Positions 7,742 to 15,659 of a DNA stretch of 64,000 nucleotides are shown piece after piece. The position numbers and the translations under genes are program-made. A model generated the notes under the pieces. That model was given only the letters and a program-made list of their open reading frames with translations, did no database searches and was not told the DNA's origin. The stretch's first letter is position 1. Every line of letters begins with the position of its first letter. The stretch comes from Streptomyces sp. SID13031 (lineage in GTDB: Bacteria; Actinomycetota; Actinomycetes; Propionibacteriales; Kribbellaceae): positions 1 to 64,000 of the forward strand of contig NZ_JAAGLV010000005.1 in assembly GCF_010548305.1 (NCBI RefSeq), read 5' to 3'.

Positions 7742-8580
7742 CGCGCCAACGCACCCGCTGGGTGCCCACGCTGATCTTGCTGATCGGTGCCCTGTACTGC
7801 GTACTGCCGGTGCTGTGGATCGTGATCGCATCGACCAAGACCAACGACGAGCTGTTCTCGACGGCGCCCTTCCTGCCCTCCTTCAACGGCGGGTTCTGGA
7901 GCAACCTGGACGCCCTGTTCAGCTACAACCACGGCATCTTCGGCCGCTGGGTACTGAACTCGGTGATCTACGCGATCGGCGGCGGTTTGTTGTCAACGGC
8001 AATCGCCGGCGCAGCGGGGTATGCCCTGGGAAAGTACCGCTTCGCTGGCAGCACTTTGTTGTTCAGGGCAATCGTCGCAGCGGTGCTACTACCGCAGATC
8101 CTGCTGGCAGTCCCGCAGTTCCTGCTGCTGGCCAAGGCCGGAATGACGAACAACTACGCGTCGGTCTTGTTACCGCAACTGGTCAGCCCGTTCGCCATCT
8201 ACCTCTGCAAGATCTACTCGGAGGCCTCGGTCCCCGACGAGATCATGGAAGCGGCCCGCATCGATGGCGGCAGTGAATGGCGCATCTTCCGCTTGGTGGG
8301 CGCCCCACTTATGTTGCCGGCTCTGGTAACGGTCTTCCTGCTCCAGTTCATCGGCATCTGGAACAACTTCCTGCTTCCGTTCGTGATGCTCAACAACGAC
8401 CACCTCTACCCGCTGACCCTCGGCCTCTACGGCCTGATGATCATCACCGGCGGCCAAGCAGCCCAGTACTCCATCGTCATCGCCGGCGTCCTGGTCTCGA
8501 TCATCCCGCTCGGGATCCTGTTCCTGAGCCTGCAACGCTATTGGAAACTCGACCTGATCAGCGGCGGCGTCAAGCTCTAG
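7738..8580 (+). CDS. ABC sugar transporter permease, MalG/UgpE type
   Basis: A 280-residue second permease with six hydrophobic segments and the EAA motif (EIMEAARIDGGSEWRIFRLV) near residue 170. It is coupled to the upstream permease by an ATGA overlap. The operon ends here without an ATPase, so a shared MsiK-type ATPase encoded elsewhere is presumably used, as in many actinomycete sugar importers. Its last 11 bases overlap the convergent XRE regulator. Confidence 0.92.
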   Translation: MTRQRTRWVPTLILLIGALYCVLPVLWIVIASTKTNDELFSTAPFLPSFNGGFWSNLDALFSYNHGIFGRWVLNSVIYAIGGGLLSTAIAGAAGYALGKYRFAGSTLLFRAIVAAVLLPQILLAVPQFLLLAKAGMTNNYASVLLPQLVSPFAIYLCKIYSEASVPDEIMEAARIDGGSEWRIFRLVGAPLMLPALVTVFLLQFIGIWNNFLLPFVMLNNDHLYPLTLGLYGLMIITGGQAAQYSIVIAGVLVSIIPLGILFLSLQRYWKLDLISGGVKL

Positions 8581-9346
8581 TGCGTTCGAAGTACTCGGCG
8601 GTCTCGGCGTCTGCCGGGTAGTAGGACTCGACGGCGAGTTCGTCGAGGGTGAGGTCGAGTGGAGTGCCGAAGGTCGTGATCGTCGAGAACATCCGCAGCT
8701 GGACGCCGTCGATGCGGATGATCATCGGGATCACGACCTCGGCCTCGACTAGCTCGCGGGTCTCGCCGGGCGCTTCGGGCGCCAGCAGTTCCCGATAGAG
8801 CGCGGCGAGCCGGGCATCCGGCGCGGCAGCCAGTTGACGCCGTACCCGGGAGCGGAACACGGTCCGTACGTCGGCGAGGTTGACGACGAGAGCGGCGAGG
8901 CCGCGCGGGTCCAGGCCGAGCCGGAGCAGGTTCATCGGCGGTTGGAGTAGGTCTGGCGCGACGCTGGCGAGGAACGGAGGTACGGCCCGGTTGGTCATCA
9001 CGATGTCCCAGTGGCGGTCGAACGCGAGCGCCGGGTAGGGCTCGTGCGCGCGCAGGACCCGCTCGACCGCAGCCCGCGCCGCCGACAGCGCCGTACTGTC
9101 GAGTGGGCGTTCGGCGTACCGGGGCGCGAAGCCGGCTGCGAGGAGGAGGCCGTTGCGCTCACGCAGTGGTACGTCGAGTTGCTCCGCGAGCCGCAGCACC
9201 ATCTCGGCACTCGGCTGGGACTTACCGGTCTCGACCAGGCTGACGTGCCGGGCCGAGACGTCAGCAGCGATCGCGAGATCGAGCTGGCTGAGCTGTCGCC
9301 GGTGCCGCCATTGCCGCAGGAGTTCTCCAACCGTTGCCATGGTCAT
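8570..9346 (-). CDS. XRE-family regulator with MmyB-like ligand domain
   Basis: A 258-residue regulator. Residues about 5 to 60 form an XRE helix-turn-helix (LSQLDLAIAADVSARHVSLV), and the rest is the MmyB-like ligand-binding domain common in actinobacteria, whose ligand may be a fatty acid. ATG 9346 is chosen; a second ATG at 9340 is possible. It is divergent from the SnoaL-like gene at 9429, with a strong palindrome between them, so the natural reading is a local regulator of that gene and of itself. Confidence 0.88.
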   Translation of the reverse strand: MTMATVGELLRQWRHRRQLSQLDLAIAADVSARHVSLVETGKSQPSAEMVLRLAEQLDVPLRERNGLLLAAGFAPRYAERPLDSTALSAARAAVERVLRAHEPYPALAFDRHWDIVMTNRAVPPFLASVAPDLLQPPMNLLRLGLDPRGLAALVVNLADVRTVFRSRVRRQLAAAPDARLAALYRELLAPEAPGETRELVEAEVVIPMIIRIDGVQLRMFSTITTFGTPLDLTLDELAVESYYPADAETAEYFERTRA

Positions 9347-9370
9347 CGAGCCTACTCAGCCCGGACCGGC

Positions 9371-9397
9371 TGTCGATGAAATGCGACTTCATCGACA
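9371..9397. promoter_or_regulatory. Perfect 10-bp inverted-repeat operator
   Basis: TGTCGATGAA (9371-9380) and TTCATCGACA (9388-9397) are perfect inverted repeats with a 7-bp spacer, extended by CCGG on both sides. The site lies between the XRE/MmyB regulator and the divergent SnoaL-like gene and is probably the regulator's own binding site. Confidence 0.6.
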
Positions 9398-9428
9398 ACC
9401 GGCGCGAGCCGCCGCAACACTGCTGCTC

Positions 9429-9809
9429 ATGACTACGCAGAACAGACAACTAGTCCAGCAGGCACTTAGCCAACTCATCGGCGAAGGCGGCGTCACGGCC
9501 CTGGAACCCTTGCTCAGCGACGATTTCCGTCACCATCGCCCCGACGCTCTGACCCGCACCAAGACAGAGTGGCTAACCGACGTCGGCAACGCGCTGACTC
9601 CGCTGGCGGAGCTGGAGGTCGAGATCCTGCACCTCCTGTCCGACGAAGACCACGTCATCGTCCACACCCGCCGCCACCTTCCCGGCGGCGGCCCGACCAT
9701 CGCAGTCGTCGACATCCTCCGCATCGCCGACCACCAGATCGCCGAGGCCTGGGAACTCATCGAGCCAGCCACCGAGGCCGAGTCCCACCTGACCTGGTGG
9801 AAGCAATGA
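9429..9809 (+). CDS. SnoaL-like (NTF2-fold) polyketide cyclase family protein
   Basis: A 126-residue small alpha+beta protein of the NTF2/SnoaL-like fold. Evidence is the N-terminal helices (NRQLVQQALSQLIGEGG), a DDFRHHRPD segment and the closing strands VVDILRIADHQIAEAWE. Members bind or isomerise small hydrophobic molecules, but most, like this one, have no known substrate. The ATG at 9429 starts 83 bp from the divergent XRE regulator. Confidence 0.82.
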   Translation: MTTQNRQLVQQALSQLIGEGGVTALEPLLSDDFRHHRPDALTRTKTEWLTDVGNALTPLAELEVEILHLLSDEDHVIVHTRRHLPGGGPTIAVVDILRIADHQIAEAWELIEPATEAESHLTWWKQ

Positions 9810-9852
9810 CCCCACGATGTTGCCGCCCCGCTGTAGACGGCAGCGTGGAGCC

Positions 9853-10001
9853 CAGCCGCCACTGATGGGAAACTAACTTGCACCTGGCAAGTAGTTTCCA
9901 CCTAACCGCCCGGCCAGCGCCCGGCGCCACCAGCCGCCACTGATGGGAAACTAACTTGCACCTGGCGGCAAGTAGTTTCCACGTAGCCGCCCCCGGCCAG
10001 C
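9853..10001. repeat. Two direct repeats, each a long hairpin
   Basis: Two copies (9853-9919 and 9931-10001, offset 78 bp) share almost all their sequence, starting CAGCCGCCACTGATGG. Each holds an inverted repeat (TGGGAAACTAACTTGC against GCAAGTAGTTTCCA) that folds into a stem of about 14 bp with two single-base bulges. Copy 2 carries a 3-bp insertion in the loop. They lie between the convergent genes ending at 9809 and 10153. Duplicated terminators or a small REP/MITE-like element are both possible. The rest of 9810-10152 shows nothing else. Confidence 0.6.
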
Positions 10002-10152
10002 ACTAACGCGTACTTCCACGCCGCAGTACCTACGGTCGCTGGAACGCCGGCCAGGACCTGCCGTGATGAGGCCGGCCGAGCTGAGATTTGCCACGATCAC
10101 GGCAGCCTGTGGATAACCGCCGCCCGGTGCGAGCGTCCGCCGGTAAACTCAA

Positions 10153-11199
10153 CTAGGAAGGGCAGATGGGCGGAGTGCTGGCGCGGATGACCGGGTAAGC
10201 AGGAACCGTGCGGCGGGTCAGTTCGTCGTCGGTCGTCGTCGCCCGGTAGATCGCCTCCTGCGCGACGGCGTTCAGGGCCACGTGAACTGTGGTCAGCTTC
10301 GGGACCACATCGCGTAGCGTGGAGATGTCGTCGAAGCCGGCCACCCCCACGTCCTCGGGGATGCGGAGACCGCGTTCGCGGAGGCCTGCGAGGGCGCCTA
10401 GGGCCATGTCGTCGGTGATTGCGAAGACGAGTTGGAGGTCGCGTACTTCGGCGTCGGTCAGGCTGAGGATGAACTCGCGGGCGCCGGCCCAGCTGAAGCC
10501 GGGGTAGTGGACCCGGGTGCCCGCATCGGCGACGCCCGACTCGACCAGGCCGGTGACGAAGCCTTCGACGCGTTGGCTCATGGACAGCAGGGGAGTGCCG
10601 CTGCCGAGCACGAGGCAGCGTTCGTAGCCGAGGCCGGCCAGCTCGCGGGCAAGTTGCCGGGAGCCTTCGTGGTTGTCGAAGTCGACGGTCTCGAAGGGGA
10701 GGTCCGAGCGGCTGATGAGCACCACCCGGCCGCCGGTCTCCTCGTAGCGGTGCAGCTCGTCGACGAGTTGCTGCTCCGACGGCGGGTCGACGTACCCGGT
10801 GCCGGCCAGGATGATCGCGCGGGGTTGCTGGCCGCGGAGCTCGCGGACCAGGTCGAGCTCGCGGTCGGCCTGGCGTTCGGTGACGGCGATCGAGACGTGC
10901 AGGCCGATCGCCTCGGCCTGCTTCATGATCTCGGCGGCCATCGCGGAGAAGTACGGGTCGGAGATCAGGCTGATCACCAGCGCGATCGTGCGCGAGGTGC
11001 CGCGGGCCATCGCCTGGGCGGGCAGGTTCGGGGTGTAGCCGAGCTCGCGCGCTGCCTCCAGCACCCGCTCGCGATAGCTCTCGGCGACCTTGCGCGAGCT
11101 CCCGTTCAGCACCCGCGAGGCGGTCGGCTGGGAGACGCCGGCGGCTCGCGCGACGTCGTCGAGCGTGACGGGTCGCCTCATCCCCGAGTCACCCAGCAT
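10153..11199 (-). CDS. LacI-family transcriptional regulator
   Basis: A 348-residue repressor with an N-terminal HTH (TLDDVARAAGVSQPTASRVLNG) and a periplasmic-binding-protein-like sugar domain containing DDMALGALAGLRERG and the FDD motif (VGVAGFDDI). ATG 11199 is preferred over the GTG at 11208 because GGAAG stands eight bases before it. No sugar genes are adjacent on its strand, so its targets cannot be read from context; the ALDH/ABC operon at 4049-8580 is the nearest candidate. Confidence 0.9.
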   Translation of the reverse strand: MLGDSGMRRPVTLDDVARAAGVSQPTASRVLNGSSRKVAESYRERVLEAARELGYTPNLPAQAMARGTSRTIALVISLISDPYFSAMAAEIMKQAEAIGLHVSIAVTERQADRELDLVRELRGQQPRAIILAGTGYVDPPSEQQLVDELHRYEETGGRVVLISRSDLPFETVDFDNHEGSRQLARELAGLGYERCLVLGSGTPLLSMSQRVEGFVTGLVESGVADAGTRVHYPGFSWAGAREFILSLTDAEVRDLQLVFAITDDMALGALAGLRERGLRIPEDVGVAGFDDISTLRDVVPKLTTVHVALNAVAQEAIYRATTTDDELTRRTVPAYPVIRASTPPICPS

Positions 11200-11253
11200 C
11201 CCGTTCACTTCCGCAGTTTATCGGCGCGAGCGGGATTTCCGCGGGATCCGCGG

Positions 11254-11378
11254 TGCCGATACCGGACAAGCGGCGACTCGTTCAGCGGGCGGGCGGCGAA
11301 AGCGGCCTCATAATGCGCGTTGCCGATACCGGACAAGCGGCAACTCGTTCAGCGGCCGGGCAGCCAGAGCGGCCTCAT
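11254..11378. repeat. Tandem duplication of 58 bp at the 3' end of the amidase gene
   Basis: A unit of about 58 bp beginning TGCCGATACCGGACAAGCGG occurs at 11254-11311 and 11321-11378 (offset 67 bp) with a handful of differences. The second copy contains the last ten codons of the amidase gene; the first copy lies beyond the stop, towards the LacI gene. It looks like a local duplication of the gene's 3' end. Confidence 0.6.
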
Positions 11379-12458
11379 GATCCGTGCCGCCACGGATAGC
11401 GCAACGTCGTCCCGGCCGTGCGGCGCGACGACCTGAGCGCCGACCGGCAGCCCGTCGACCAGCCCGACCGGCACGCTCACCGCGGGATGGCCGGTGACGT
11501 TGAAGCCCCAGCACTGATCAACCACCATCAGGTTCTCCTCGTGCTGGTCGTACTCGTGTGCAACCCTCGACGAGGTCGGCGTGACAAGTGCGTCGACCTG
11601 GCTGAAGAGATCAGCGAGCGCAGTGCTGTTGTGGCTCCGTACATCCACCGCCGAGCGCACCGCCGACGGAGCAACAGCCTGTCCCGCGTCAAGATCTCGC
11701 AGACTCAGCCACGCATCATCAACCGCCACCCAGTCGAGCGGCACGTCCGGTACGACGACGACGCCGGGCGTGGCAAGGCTTCCGCGAATCACCGCGTCGA
11801 CCGCCGGATCAGTGGCCAGAGAGCTCAGCGTGGACCGATAGGCCACTCGCCACGGTCCGGCCCCGAGCGCAGGTTCCGGCCAACGCGGCAAGGCGCCGGG
11901 ATCCAGTCTGTCCGGTCCGCTGACCAGGCTGGTTGCCAGCACCACATCCTCCAGCGACGAACCGATGAACCCGCCAACGGTGAGGCCGGCCAGCGATCGC
12001 CCATCTGCGCGAGGCACCCGACCAGCTGTCCCCTTGAAGCCGACCACGCCACAGAACGACGCCGGGATCCGGAGTGACCCGGCGCTGTCTCCACCAGTAG
12101 CGATCGGTACGACGCCCGCCGCAACCGCAGCCGCAGCGCCGGCCGACGACCCGCCCGGCGAGCGAGACAGATCCCACGGATTGCGCGTGAAGTCACGCCC
12201 GTTCCACCCGAAGGTCTGCGACACTGCCCCAGGCCGGGCGCGGGTCGAGGTGCCCAAGGGGATCGCGCCGGCCGCCAGCAACCTGGTGACAATGGGCGAG
12301 CCAACCGGAGTACGGGCCTTGATCAGAAACGGGACGCCGGCCAACGGCAACCTCAGGTCAACCCTTGAAGCCCGCGCCAAGGCATCAGCAGCGTCGAGTG
12401 AATCGATGAAGTGCAGCACCGGATCCCAGCGAGCGACGCCGTCCAGCGCCTCCGACAC
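11349..12458 (-). CDS. Amidase-signature family hydrolase
   Basis: An amidase-signature enzyme, hydrolysing a C-N amide bond; substrate unknown. The Ser-cisSer-Lys triad is visible: Lys in PFLIKAR, cis-Ser in [16 protein letters not shown], nucleophilic Ser in [12 protein letters not shown]. At 369 residues it is shorter than typical family members (about 450 to 500), mainly in the middle. GTG 12458 is the first ordinary start, but the frame is open for 19 more codons with family-like sequence ([16 protein letters not shown]). A CTG at 12515, overlapping the deformylase stop as CTGA with GAGGGG eight bases ahead, may be the true start. Confidence 0.85.
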   Translation of the reverse strand: MSEALDGVARWDPVLHFIDSLDAADALARASRVDLRLPLAGVPFLIKARTPVGSPIVTRLLAAGAIPLGTSTRARPGAVSQTFGWNGRDFTRNPWDLSRSPGGSSAGAAAAVAAGVVPIATGGDSAGSLRIPASFCGVVGFKGTAGRVPRADGRSLAGLTVGGFIGSSLEDVVLATSLVSGPDRLDPGALPRWPEPALGAGPWRVAYRSTLSSLATDPAVDAVIRGSLATPGVVVVPDVPLDWVAVDDAWLSLRDLDAGQAVAPSAVRSAVDVRSHNSTALADLFSQVDALVTPTSSRVAHEYDQHEENLMVVDQCWGFNVTGHPAVSVPVGLVDGLPVGAQVVAPHGRDDVALSVAARIMRPLWLPGR

Positions 12459-12511
12459 GACGTCGACCGCAGTACGGTGACCCGCCCGAAGCTCCTCGAG
12501 CAGCCGCCTGA

Positions 12512-13123
12512 TCAGGCGTTGAGCCCCTCGTCACTGTGGTCGTGCTCTTCCTGGTTGAGCATCGGGGAGATGGGCCAGTCGTCCGGGTAGTCGGGAGCGA
12601 ACTCCTCGGCCTCGGCGAACAGGCGCTTCTTGTACTTCCGCGACAACCGATCCCCGAAGACCATGCCCTGGGTGTGGTCGGTCTCGTGCTGCAGGCAGCG
12701 GGCGAGCAGTCCGTCGCCCTCGTACGTGACCGGCTCGCCGTTCTCGTCGACACCGCTGACGCGGGCGAAGTCGGGCCGCGCGCACTTGGTGAACGCGCCG
12801 GGCAGCGACAGACAGCCCTCGTCACCCTCGTCGAGCTGACGGTCCTTGCCCTCGGGCAGGTCCAGCACCGGGTTGCAGACGACCCCTTGCTGGTAGACGC
12901 CCTTCTTGTCCGGGCAGCTGAAGACGAACAGTTGCAGATCCACGCCGACCTGGTTCGCGGCCAGCCCGACGCCCTCGGCGGCGTTCATCGTCGCGACCAT
13001 GTCGGCGACGAGGGTGTGCAGTTCTTCGCCGAAGTCGGTGACCGGCTGGTTCAGGTGGTGCATGACGTCCGTACCCCATCGGGTGATGGGTCGCACCGAA
13101 CCGTCTGTAGGCAGCGTAGACAT
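12512..13123 (-). CDS. def: Peptide deformylase
   Basis: A 203-residue peptide deformylase that removes the N-formyl group from nascent proteins. All three motifs are intact: [18 protein letters not shown] (Cys metal ligand) and HETDH (two His ligands and catalytic Glu). The C-terminal tail is acidic and longer than in the minimal enzyme, as in actinobacterial forms. ATG 13123 is chosen; an in-frame GTG at 13153 is less likely. The amidase lies directly downstream, possibly coupled. Confidence 0.93.
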   Translation of the reverse strand: MSTLPTDGSVRPITRWGTDVMHHLNQPVTDFGEELHTLVADMVATMNAAEGVGLAANQVGVDLQLFVFSCPDKKGVYQQGVVCNPVLDLPEGKDRQLDEGDEGCLSLPGAFTKCARPDFARVSGVDENGEPVTYEGDGLLARCLQHETDHTQGMVFGDRLSRKYKKRLFAEAEEFAPDYPDDWPISPMLNQEEHDHSDEGLNA

Positions 13124-13161
13124 GGCTGAAATCTTAGCGAATCCAGGCGTCACACCGACGC

Positions 13162-13204
13162 GCGCGTCCGTAGTACCGGCACGGACCCGGTACTACGGAC
13201 GCGC
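13162..13204 (-). terminator. Perfect 18-bp inverted repeat, probable terminator
   Basis: Arms at 13162-13179 and 13187-13204 are perfectly complementary over 18 bp around a 7-nt loop. The structure sits 6 bp past the stop of the F420 oxidoreductase gene and before the deformylase. It has no U-tract, which is common in high-GC actinomycete terminators. Confidence 0.6.
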
Positions 13205-13210
13205 AGCGAC

Positions 13211-14023
13211 TCAGGCCTGGTTGACCTCGTCACGCCACGCGACCCACTCGCGCAGCTGACCCAGGTCGTAGTCCGGGCCGGACGTGCTCACCGTGAACAA
13301 CCGGGTGCCGATGTCGAGCATCGCCTTGCCGAGCTCTTCGGGACGCTTGTCGCCGACGGCGGTCGAGCGCTCGATCTCACCCGGGTCGCGGCCGATCGCG
13401 GCGCAGTGCGCGTCGAGCACATCGTGCTTGTGCGCGATCGTCTCGGCGTCACCGAAGCCGTGCCAGATGGTCGCGTGCTTGGCGACCAGCTTGAGGGTCT
13501 TCTTCTCGCCGCCGCCACCGATCAGCACCGGGATGTCCCGGGTCGGCTTCGGGTTGAGCTTGGCCCAGCGCTGCTCGATCCGCGGCAGCGTCTCGGCCAG
13601 GGCGTCTAGCCGGCCGCCCGCAGTACCGAACTCGTAGCCGTACTCGTCGTAGTCGCGCTCGAACCAGCCCGAGCCGATGCCGAGGATGAGCCGGCCGTCG
13701 CTGATGTGGTCGACGGTCCGGGCCATGTCGGCCAGCAGGTCCGGGTTGCGGTACGTGTTGCAGGTGACCAGGCAGCCGATCTCGATCCGCTCGGTCGCCT
13801 CGGCCCAGGCCGCGAGCATGGTCCAGGCCTCGAAGTGCAGGCCGTCCGGCTCACCCGACAGCGGGTAGAAATGGTCCCAGTTGAAGGCCACGTCGACGCC
13901 GATCTCCTCAGCGGCGGCGACGGTCCGCCGGATGTCGGCGTACTCGGCGTGCTGGGGCTGAACCTGGACGCCGATCCGGACCGGATACTTGCTATACGGA
14001 CGTGGGGAGTCAGTCGATGTCAT
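13211..14023 (-). CDS. LLM-class F420-dependent oxidoreductase
   Basis: A 270-residue luciferase-like TIM-barrel enzyme. Family members of this type use coenzyme F420 to reduce or oxidise organic substrates. Supporting features are the opening strand VRIGVQVQPQHAEY, VAFNWDHFYP, the GSGWFERDYDEYG segment that contacts the cofactor in relatives, and IPVLIGGGGEKKTLKLVAKHA. ATG 14023 gives the family N-terminus; longer upstream readings are not family-like. It is divergent from the DinB gene with a palindrome between. Confidence 0.88.
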   Translation of the reverse strand: MTSTDSPRPYSKYPVRIGVQVQPQHAEYADIRRTVAAAEEIGVDVAFNWDHFYPLSGEPDGLHFEAWTMLAAWAEATERIEIGCLVTCNTYRNPDLLADMARTVDHISDGRLILGIGSGWFERDYDEYGYEFGTAGGRLDALAETLPRIEQRWAKLNPKPTRDIPVLIGGGGEKKTLKLVAKHATIWHGFGDAETIAHKHDVLDAHCAAIGRDPGEIERSTAVGDKRPEELGKAMLDIGTRLFTVSTSGPDYDLGQLREWVAWRDEVNQA

Positions 14024-14044
14024 GACGACCAGCGTACGCCGTAT

Positions 14045-14058
14045 CGGAGGATCCTCCG
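14045..14058. promoter_or_regulatory. 14-bp perfect palindrome in divergent intergenic region
   Basis: CGGAGGATCCTCCG lies between the divergent genes starting at 14023 and 14127. It could be an operator, but no regulator is adjacent to either gene on that side. Confidence 0.3.
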
Positions 14059-14126
14059 GATGGGCCCGGCAGGTGAGCCCGCAGGTGATCCGGCCGGTTG
14101 TCGGTGGCGGCCGGTAGGTTCCGGAC

Positions 14127-14630
14127 ATGGATCTCAACGGACGACCTGACCCGCCCACCGAAGCCGGCGAGAAGGAGACCCTGGTCGGCTTTTTGGACTT
14201 CCAGCGCGCGACGCTTCGCTGGAAGTGCGAGGGACTGACTCCGGAGCAACTCGGCACTGCGGCGATCGAGCCCTCCTCGATGACGCTGCACGGCCTGCTT
14301 CGGCACCTGACCGAGGTCGAGCTCGGCTGGTTCGTCGACACCTTCACCGACGAGGAGGTCGTCTACGCCTACTCGTCGCCCGAGCACCCCGAGGGGGACT
14401 GGACGGGCCTCGACCCACAACAGTTCTCCGCCGACCTCCGCCGGTACGACGAGGCCGTCGAGCGGGCGCGAGCCGTCGTCGCGGAGCTGGAGCCTGGTCA
14501 CATCGGCGAAGACGAAGGCCGCCCGTACAGCCTGCGCTGGGTGCTGGCCCACATGATCGAGGAGTACGCCCGCCACAATGGTCACGCCGACCTGCTGCGG
14601 GAGCGGCTGGACGGCTCGACGGGCGAGTAG
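14127..14630 (+). CDS. DinB-family (DUF664) protein
   Basis: A 167-residue four-helix DinB-type metal-binding protein; many actinobacterial members are mycothiol- or bacillithiol-dependent transferases. Candidate metal-ligand histidines are in LLRHLTEVE and in HMIEEYARHNGH. The enzyme's substrate is not known. It abuts, tail to tail with no gap, the HxlR regulator gene at 14631. Confidence 0.85.
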   Translation: MDLNGRPDPPTEAGEKETLVGFLDFQRATLRWKCEGLTPEQLGTAAIEPSSMTLHGLLRHLTEVELGWFVDTFTDEEVVYAYSSPEHPEGDWTGLDPQQFSADLRRYDEAVERARAVVAELEPGHIGEDEGRPYSLRWVLAHMIEEYARHNGHADLLRERLDGSTGE

Positions 14631-14981
14631 TCAGGCGGTGTCGGCCGCGTCCATGAGGCTCTCCGCGTGCTTGTCGGCCCAGTCACCCAGGGCACGGATG
14701 GGGATCAACAGGTCCCGACCGGGCACGGTCAACGAATACTCGACCCGCGGCGGCGCTTCGGCGTACCGGTCGCGCTGGACCAGACCGTGCTGCTCGAGTC
14801 GCCGGAGCGTCTCGGTCAGTACTTTCTGACTGATGCCGCCGATCTGGGCGCGGAGGACGCCGGGCCGGACGGGTCCGTCAGCGAGCGCGTAGAGGACCAC
14901 GGCCGACCAGGTCCCGCTGATCAGGTCGGCGGCGACTCTGGCTTGGCAGTCGGCGAAGAACTTCTGCGGCGCGTCCGTCAC
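14631..14981 (-). CDS. HxlR-family winged-helix regulator
   Basis: A 116-residue HxlR/DUF24-type regulator. It has the family Cys near the N-terminus (ADCQARVAADLISGTW), the winged helix with GISQKVLTETLRRLEQHGLV, and a basic wing (VQRDRYAE). Relatives sense thiol or electrophile stress through the Cys. GTG 14981 is the start. It is divergent from the dinucleotide-binding reductase at 15047, its likely target. Confidence 0.9.
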   Translation of the reverse strand: MTDAPQKFFADCQARVAADLISGTWSAVVLYALADGPVRPGVLRAQIGGISQKVLTETLRRLEQHGLVQRDRYAEAPPRVEYSLTVPGRDLLIPIRALGDWADKHAESLMDAADTA

Positions 14982-15046
14982 CTCTCCATTGTGCCTGCGC
15001 CGAAAGGCACCGGGAGGTGCGGAACGGATCGCCTAGCTTTGCGGGC

Positions 15047-15658
15047 ATGCGAATCGGGATTCTTGGCAATGGGTTGATGGCGAAGGCGCTCGGTGGTCAG
15101 TGGGTGAGGGCAGGCCATGAGGTGCTGGCCGGTGGGCGCCGCGAAGCGCCGGCAACCTTGCTGGAGGCAAGCGAATTCGGTGACGTCACGCTGCTGGCGG
15201 TCCGCGCGGAGGCGGTCGAGGAGGTGCTGACCGGCGTCGGTGCTGCCACCGGGCGGTTTGCCGAGCGGACTCTCATCGACTGCACGAACGCCGTCGTACC
15301 GGGGGAGTTCGTGCTGGCAGTTCCGGCGATAGCGGAGAAGGTCGCGGATCTGGCGGTTGGCGCCCACGTCGTGAAGGCGTTCAACCTCGCCGCCGACGCG
15401 GTCTGGCGAGATGCGCCGCACAGCTTCGAAGGCGAGCCGCTGGGTGTCCCGTACTGCGGCGATCACCCGGCCGCGAACGAGCGGGTCGCGGAGCTGATCC
15501 GGGCGCTCGGCTGCACCCCCGTAGCAGCGGGCGGCCTGGTCAGAGCGCGGTTGCTAGAGGCAACGGCTGCGCTCGCGATCGGCCTGTGGGTGGACGGCGC
15601 CGATACCCGTTCGCTGTTCCCACCGATAGCCGCGGCCTTCGGCACCGTCCACCCGTGA
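15047..15658 (+). CDS. NAD(P)/F420-type dinucleotide-binding reductase
   Basis: A 203-residue Rossmann protein of the NADPH-dependent F420 reductase-like group. It begins directly with MRIGILGNGLMAKAL (GxGxxA/G fold motif), followed by HEVLAGGRRE for the cofactor phosphate, and IDCTNAVVPGE and VVKAFNLAA, which are typical of the family. The actual redox partner is unproven; many homologues are annotated only as NAD(P)-binding. It is divergent from the HxlR regulator, a pairing often seen. Confidence 0.85.
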   Translation: MRIGILGNGLMAKALGGQWVRAGHEVLAGGRREAPATLLEASEFGDVTLLAVRAEAVEEVLTGVGAATGRFAERTLIDCTNAVVPGEFVLAVPAIAEKVADLAVGAHVVKAFNLAADAVWRDAPHSFEGEPLGVPYCGDHPAANERVAELIRALGCTPVAAGGLVRARLLEATAALAIGLWVDGADTRSLFPPIAAAFGTVHP

Positions 15659-15659
15659 C

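Noticed and set aside
9853..10001. CRISPR array
   Set aside because: Only two repeat units with no distinct spacers; each unit is itself a hairpin and no cas gene is present anywhere in the window.
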